DNA from: Alphaproteobacteria bacterium
GTDB taxonomy: Bacteria > Pseudomonadota > Alphaproteobacteria > Micavibrionales > Micavibrionaceae
Direction of reading: 5' to 3'
Length of the DNA stretch: 9,097 nucleotides
NCBI GenBank assembly: GCA_030432775.1
Contig: JAUILO010000103.1
Coordinates: forward strand, 1-9,097
Within the stretch, counting starts at the first letter, position 1; each line of letters begins with the position of its first letter. This document shows, one piece after another, positions 6,099 through 9,097 of the stretch. The notes below the pieces were generated by a model. It did not search any database. It was not told the origin of the DNA and saw only the letters and a program-made list of their open reading frames with translations. A program made the translations under genes and the position numbers.

Positions 6099-6141
6099 TT
6101 TACCCTAATAGTACATTACCCTATTATTATGTTACCTTAAT
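6099..6141. repeat. Three 16-bp-phased TTACCyTAwT repeats at the FlaG-like promoter
   Basis: The plus strand has TTACCCTAAT at 6100, TTACCCTATT at 6116 and TTACCTTAAT at 6132, each exactly 16 bases apart; the first two also share an upstream TACAT. The third copy overlaps the -10 element and the others cover the transcription start and leader. Regular phasing of a shared decamer around a promoter suggests a multi-site operator (inference). Confidence 0.5.
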
Positions 6142-6157
6142 TCGCGTCAATTGTCAA
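6122..6157 (-). promoter_or_regulatory. Promoter of the FlaG-like gene
   Basis: On the minus strand a perfect TTGACA (6152-6157) is followed after 17 bases by TAACAT (6129-6134). A second -35-like TTGACG (6145-6150) pairs with AATAAT (6123-6128) at 16 bases, so two overlapping promoters are possible. The leader before ATG 6071 would be about 50 nt. Confidence 0.6.
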
Positions 6158-6326
6158 GAAAACTACGCACTTAAACACAACAAATATGGGTCCACTACAC
6201 ACCTGTAACCCGCTGAATTATATATTATTTTTACTTTCCATGCTGCAAGGCGCAACAAAGACCCCACATCCCACACAACAGAATCACAACTCAAAACACT
6301 GATTCTTAAAAAATATAAAATCGGGC
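6158..6326. other. Non-coding AT-rich stretch with no recognised feature
   Basis: Between the FlaG-like promoter and the small-RNA terminator I see no credible coding frame, strong hairpin or repeat. It may hold upstream regulatory DNA for the FlaG-like gene. Confidence 0.4.
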
Positions 6327-6353
6327 AAAAAATAAACCGCTAAAAAGCGGTTT
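6327..6353 (-). terminator. Intrinsic terminator ending the candidate small RNA
   Basis: AAACCGCT (6334-6341) pairs with AGCGGTTT (6346-6353) around a 4-nt loop; on the minus strand the stem is followed by ATTTTTT (6333 down to 6327). No minus-strand gene ends nearer than rluD, more than 220 bases away, which is why a separate transcript is suspected. Confidence 0.8.
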
Positions 6354-6504
6354 TAGTTAGCACTCTTAAAGGGGAAAGAGTTATTCCTTATAAACTTGTA
6401 ATCATCGTAATCGTCTTGCACTCACTCAAAGGCCTTCATAATCAGGCCATACATACATCTGTTACACATACTCAACACATAATTATTTGTAACATTTGAA
6501 ACTT
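6327..6504 (-). ncRNA. Candidate small RNA of about 175 nt
   Basis: The minus strand carries a self-contained transcription unit without a convincing ORF: a promoter at 6511-6540, then four stem-loops, then a T-run. In order from the 5' end: TGTTACA/TGTAACA (6488-6494 with 6460-6466); GGCCT/AGGCC (6444-6448 with 6431-6435, 8-nt loop); ACTCTT/AAGAGT (6376-6381 with 6362-6367), whose loop reads TCCCCTTT on the RNA strand; and the terminator stem (6334-6353). A C-rich loop of this kind can pair with Shine-Dalgarno-like G-rich sequences, as in several alphaproteobacterial sRNAs, though I recognise no named family. It could also be a processed 3' UTR of rluD, since no strong terminator lies directly after that gene. 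Confidence 0.45.
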
Positions 6505-6510
6505 AATTAC

Positions 6511-6540
6511 ATTATACATATAATTATTATGTAAAATCAA
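6511..6540 (-). promoter_or_regulatory. Promoter candidate for the small RNA
   Basis: On the minus strand TTGATT (6535-6540, 4 of 6) and a consensus TATAAT (6511-6516) are 18 bases apart, placing the start near 6504. The area is very AT-rich, with a direct repeat AAACTTAATT (6499-6508 and 6539-6548) flanking the promoter. A TATAAT also occurs on the plus strand at 6519-6524 without a matching -35. Confidence 0.45.
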
Positions 6541-6578
6541 ACTTAATTGATAGCGCATTGTTTTTATTGAACAATATA

Positions 6579-7562
6579 CTACTCGAGAAATTCTTGGATC
6601 AAAAGCATATCCGCAGGAAGATCTGAATCAAAGCGCATATGCTCACCACTTACCGGATGTACAAAACCTATTGAACGCGCATGAAGGGCCTGCCGCGGAA
6701 AATCGACAATAAAAGCCCCCTTTTCCTCGTCATAGCCGCCATGACGCAATATAGACTGGCGTTTGGTCTTATCCAGCCCATACACACTATCACCCACCAA
6801 TGGCAGACCTATATGCTGCATATGAACGCGTATCTGATGTGTACGGCCGCTTTCAAGCTTACACTCCACAAGGCTAATCGCGTCGCTATAACGCTGCATG
6901 ATTTTATAATGGGTAACAGCTTCCTTGCCCTTATTCGTTCGCACAGACATCTTCGTGCGATGATTTAAATCTCGGCCGATCGGCATATCAACAGTGCCCT
7001 TGGGAAGCATTGGCGCATTCCATGTAAATGCGTTGTAAATACGGCTAAGCGAGCGATCAGCCAGTTGGTCGGAAAGCCCTCTATGTGCAACATCATTTTT
7101 CGCCGCAACCATAAGTCCTGTCGTATCCTTATCCAGCCGATGCACAATACCAGGACGCATAACACCGCCGATCCCCGACAGACTATCACCGCAATGATAA
7201 AGCAGCGCATTTACCAGCGTACAGTCATGTTGTCCCGCGCCAGGATGAACAGTCAACCCGGCCTGTTTATTGATCACAATCAGGCAATCATCTTCATACA
7301 CTATATCCAGCGCTATATTCTGTGGTTCGGGCTTAGCCTCAACAGGATCGGGAATTTCTATCACTACGACATTACCGGCCTTGAGTTTTTTGGAAGGACT
7401 GCTAGAAACAACACCATCCACTCGGCATTCTTCCTGCACAATAAGCGACTTGATCCGGCTACGTGAAAAATCCGGACACAGAGCGGATAAATACACATCC
7501 AGACGCTGTCCTTCAGTCTCTTCAGTTACTTCAAAACGATATAGCTGATTGTCACCCGACAT
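6579..7562 (-). CDS. rluD: 23S rRNA pseudouridine synthase RluD
   Basis: RluA-family pseudouridine synthase, about 327 residues, in line with RluD (~325). From the N-terminus: an S4 RNA-binding domain (about residues 18-70 from the ATG, with GQRLDVYLSALCPDFSRSRI), the linker, then the catalytic domain with VINKQAGLTVHPG, the active-site motif GIVHRLDKDTTGLMV (catalytic Asp about residue 144), AVTHYKIMQRY, LESGRTHQIRVHM, PLVGDSVYG and RQALHA. In E. coli RluD makes the pseudouridines in helix 69 of 23S rRNA (1911, 1915, 1917), needed for normal ribosome assembly; the S4 domain plus overall similarity favour RluD over RluA, with RluC an alternative. The start chosen is ATG 7560-7562 with GGTGGA (7567-7572) just upstream; an in-frame TTG at 7580 would add six residues with no RBS. 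It starts 24 bases after the upstream gene's stop, so the two are probably co-transcribed. Confidence 0.93.
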   Translation of the reverse strand: MSGDNQLYRFEVTEETEGQRLDVYLSALCPDFSRSRIKSLIVQEECRVDGVVSSSPSKKLKAGNVVVIEIPDPVEAKPEPQNIALDIVYEDDCLIVINKQAGLTVHPGAGQHDCTLVNALLYHCGDSLSGIGGVMRPGIVHRLDKDTTGLMVAAKNDVAHRGLSDQLADRSLSRIYNAFTWNAPMLPKGTVDMPIGRDLNHRTKMSVRTNKGKEAVTHYKIMQRYSDAISLVECKLESGRTHQIRVHMQHIGLPLVGDSVYGLDKTKRQSILRHGGYDEEKGAFIVDFPRQALHARSIGFVHPVSGEHMRFDSDLPADMLLIQEFLE

Positions 7563-7586
7563 GCGTTCCACCAATTCCAATAATTA

Positions 7587-8612
7587 TCATTGGTACCGTT
7601 TCTGGCACGGATCGGTATACGCGTCCAGTGCAGGTGCAACTAAAATCCAGCCTTTTTCAATTTTACTATGATGAAAACGCTCTTCCTGCACTTTGGCATC
7701 CTCATCTTCGCTCACATCGGAAAACCCGCCAGAAAACTCCAAAAACGCTTCTGGATCTTGTTTTTTCTCTTCTTTAGGCTGCAAGCCGACGATCCGTATA
7801 GGCTCCTCCCCTTCGCGGTAACCGGCCGAACTATAATCAATCACCGCCGTCACAATCCGCTCCATTCTGGGCCCTTCAATGAAATCTGTGGCAACAACGC
7901 CGCCGCCTTCAATATATGATTCATCGCCAAGCAATACACCACGCGGCGACAGGCTCAACATACGGATATGATTATATCCCTCCTCGCCCTGCCCCTTGAT
8001 TGCATTCACAACCATATTCACCCGGCCATCCTCATAATTCATCAGCCATTTGGCAGAAAGTGAATAATCATCAAGACGGAAATAACGCTGCCATAAAGGC
8101 TGCCCCAGAGTATCGGTCTTCATAAGCCACGCCGCATCACCGCCCCCATCAACAGGAAGCGATTTACCGGAAAATATAAAGTTAGGCTGAGAGGCTGTAT
8201 TAGAACGATCCAGCGGGTGTTTGATAATAACATCGCTAAGCTCCGAAGACAGACCACGACGATATGTACGCTGCCACAATATCGCTCCGTTTTTATCAAG
8301 CTTCATCGCCCAGCCCGAATGGATATCATCATCAGTTAAAATTCGTCCGACCGCAATATAACTGCGGTCATCCACCACTTTAACTGAACGTATTTTATTC
8401 GGAATACCCACGCGGTATGAACGCTTCCAAAGCTCGCTACCGTCTTTAGAATACTCGATCAACACACTATGATTATCCGCTTCATCCTTGCGGCTAACCG
8501 CCTGTGCCAGTAACATAAAACCGTCCTGTTCCAAAGAATGGATCACCCCATAAGCACTGTAATCATACTCATCATGCTTGACGACCTGCTCCTTCAAACG
8601 CTTTAAATCCTT
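7587..8612 (-). CDS. Repeat protein of unknown function, possible beta-propeller, N-terminus missing
   Basis: I do not recognise a named family. Three clear copies of a motif 'hxKxDxxGxxLWxRxYR' recur every ~50-60 residues: IEYSKDGSELWKRSYR (47-62 from TTG 8597), MKLDKNGAILWQRTYR (98-113) and MKTDTLGQPLWQRYFR (159-174), with a degenerate fourth near 213-228. Each follows a 'G.A..hh' strand pair such as SYIAVGRI, as in PQQ-like or lipoprotein-type beta-propellers that report 'W.K.D..G...W'. The C-terminal third is acidic and charged (GEEP, KEEKKQDPEAF, DVSEDEDAKVQEE). No start codon is convincing: the first in-frame candidate, TTG 8595-8597, lacks an RBS, and the frame runs on into antisense of the rpoA fragment, so the true N-terminus, including any signal peptide, is lost at the join near 8605-8630. 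It lies 24 bases upstream of rluD on the same strand, probably in one operon. Confidence 0.7.
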   Translation of the reverse strand, partial: KDLKRLKEQVVKHDEYDYSAYGVIHSLEQDGFMLLAQAVSRKDEADNHSVLIEYSKDGSELWKRSYRVGIPNKIRSVKVVDDRSYIAVGRILTDDDIHSGWAMKLDKNGAILWQRTYRRGLSSELSDVIIKHPLDRSNTASQPNFIFSGKSLPVDGGGDAAWLMKTDTLGQPLWQRYFRLDDYSLSAKWLMNYEDGRVNMVVNAIKGQGEEGYNHIRMLSLSPRGVLLGDESYIEGGGVVATDFIEGPRMERIVTAVIDYSSAGYREGEEPIRIVGLQPKEEKKQDPEAFLEFSGGFSDVSEDEDAKVQEERFHHSKIEKGWILVAPALDAYTDPCQKRYQ

Positions 8613-8636
8613 ATCAAACCAGGTAAGCTTGTTGTA
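8604..8636. other. Likely chimeric or rearrangement junction
   Basis: Left of about 8605 the minus strand encodes the repeat protein; right of about 8610 the plus strand encodes rpoA-like sequence in an AT-richer style. The plus frame has an in-frame stop TAA at 8604-8606 and rpoA similarity begins at LIKPGKL (8610-8630). The repeat-protein frame also reads plausibly (FDKDLKRLKEQ) up to about 8618, so up to roughly ten bases may be shared by both partners. Two genes truncated head to head at one point suggests a join of unrelated molecules. Confidence 0.7.
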
Positions 8637-9097
8637 GAAAAAGAAAATGAAAATACTTATGATATTGTTGCTGAGCCTCTAGAAAGAGGTTTTGGTCTTA
8701 CAATAGGTAATGCTTTAAGAAGGGTAATGCTTTCTTCATTGCAAGGTGCTGCGATTGTATCAGTAAAAATTGAAGGAATAGTGCATGAGTTTTCATCAAT
8801 TGATGGTGTTAAAGAAGATGTAGTAGATATTATTCTAAACCTTAAGTCAGTTGTTCTTAAGATGCATGAAGCTAACAAGAAAAGAATAACTTTAGATGTT
8901 GTAGGCCCTTGTGTAGTTACAGCTGGTATGATTGAAACAGGTCATGATGTAGAAGTTATAAATAAAGACCATGTAATTTGTACTTTATCACAAGGTGCAA
9001 AATTAAAAATGGAAATGGTTTGTAAAACAGGTAAAGGCTATGTTCCTGCTTCTCAGAACCGTGGTGCTGATGATGAAATTGGATTAATTCCAATAGA
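8610..9097 (+). CDS. rpoA: RNA polymerase alpha subunit, N-terminal-domain fragment
   Basis: About 162 codons, open to the right edge, encoding the alpha N-terminal domain that dimerises and scaffolds beta and beta' during RNA polymerase assembly. Hallmarks: LIKPGKL at the left end, AEPLERGFGLTIGNALRRVM, SSLQGAAIVSVKIEG, HEFSSIDGVKEDVVDIILNL, GPCVVTAGMIETGHDVEV, HVICTL, and GKGYVPASQNR followed by IGLIPI. The match corresponds roughly to residues 10-170 of the ~340-residue protein. The first ~10 residues and the start codon are absent; TAA lies in frame at 8604-8606 and the first in-frame Met is inside the conserved core. Phrases such as GPCVVTAGMIETGHDVEV recall rickettsial-type alphaproteobacterial RpoA (from memory of the family). 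Third codon positions are mostly A or T, unlike rluD and its neighbour, and none of the usual ribosomal-protein genes (rpsM, rpsK upstream) is present, so it probably does not belong to the rest of this window. Confidence 0.93.

Noticed and set aside
6379..6456. Short minus-strand ORFs in the intergenic region, for example MYVWPDYEGL* and a frame reading VQDDYDDYKFIRNN
   Set aside because: They are 10-25 codons, in different frames, without a Shine-Dalgarno sequence or start of quality. The stem-loop and terminator pattern fits a non-coding RNA better, though a tiny leader peptide cannot be excluded.
6557..6575. A hairpin ATTGTT/AACAAT directly after rluD as its terminator
   Set aside because: Only six AT-rich pairs and no T-run on the minus strand; too weak to call.
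8613..8678. Hydrophobic N-terminal extension (IISIFIFFF) of the repeat protein, which would look like a signal anchor
   Set aside because: These codons are antisense to the rpoA reading frame beyond the junction, so the hydrophobic run is an artefact of the join and no start codon supports it.
1..9097. tRNA or rRNA genes, CRISPR arrays, insertion sequences or phage genes
   Set aside because: I saw no cloverleaf-like tRNA sequence, no regularly spaced long repeats, no transposase or integrase motifs, and no terminal inverted repeats with target duplications.

Overview
The window looks like a flagellar (flagellin) locus of a moderate-GC alphaproteobacterium, with an rRNA-modification gene beside it and a foreign-looking sequence joined at the right edge. 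The taxonomic call rests on a flagellin gene followed directly by flbT and flaF, a post-transcriptional regulator/chaperone pair essentially confined to Alphaproteobacteria, and on an alphaproteobacterial-style hook protein C-terminus at the left edge.

Layout. 1-224 (+): C-terminal end of the hook protein FlgE. 225-426: a convergent intergenic region holding four consecutive stem-loops. 427-2535 (-): a large TPR + GT41 (O-GlcNAc-transferase-like) glycosyltransferase, divergent from the flagellin gene. 2536-2793: divergent control region with a possible sigma-70-type promoter, a 5'-UTR stem-loop and a strong RBS for flagellin. 2794-4371 (+): a 525-residue flagellin, closed by a strong intrinsic terminator. 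4472-5483 (+): a separate flbT-flaF operon with its own promoter and an 8-base gene overlap. 5595-6071 (-): a FlaG-like small protein with a good promoter and three 16-bp-phased repeats. 6072-6578: a non-coding stretch that appears to contain a complete small-RNA transcription unit on the minus strand. 6579-7562 (-): rluD pseudouridine synthase, downstream of 7587-~8612 (-), a repeat protein of unknown function lacking its N-terminus. ~8610-9097 (+): an internal piece of rpoA (RNA polymerase alpha), lacking start and end.

How the parts fit. FlgE, flagellin, FlbT, FlaF and the FlaG-like protein form a hook/filament module. In Caulobacter, FlbT acts on the flagellin mRNA 5' UTR; here the flagellin leader carries a compact stem-loop whose loop resembles a Shine-Dalgarno sequence, a natural candidate target. 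The TPR-GT41 enzyme has the architecture of the Caulobacter flagellin glycosyltransferase FlmG, and its position back-to-back with flagellin suggests that it glycosylates this flagellin's Ser/Thr-rich central region. FlaF has an unusual Ser/Thr/Gln-rich tail.

Caution at the right edge. The rpoA piece is AT-richer, lacks a start codon, has no ribosomal-protein operon around it, and meets the 5' end of a truncated opposite-strand gene. The simplest reading is a chimeric join (assembly or amplification artefact) near 8605-8630; a genuine rearrangement is less likely. The two sides should not be interpreted as neighbours.
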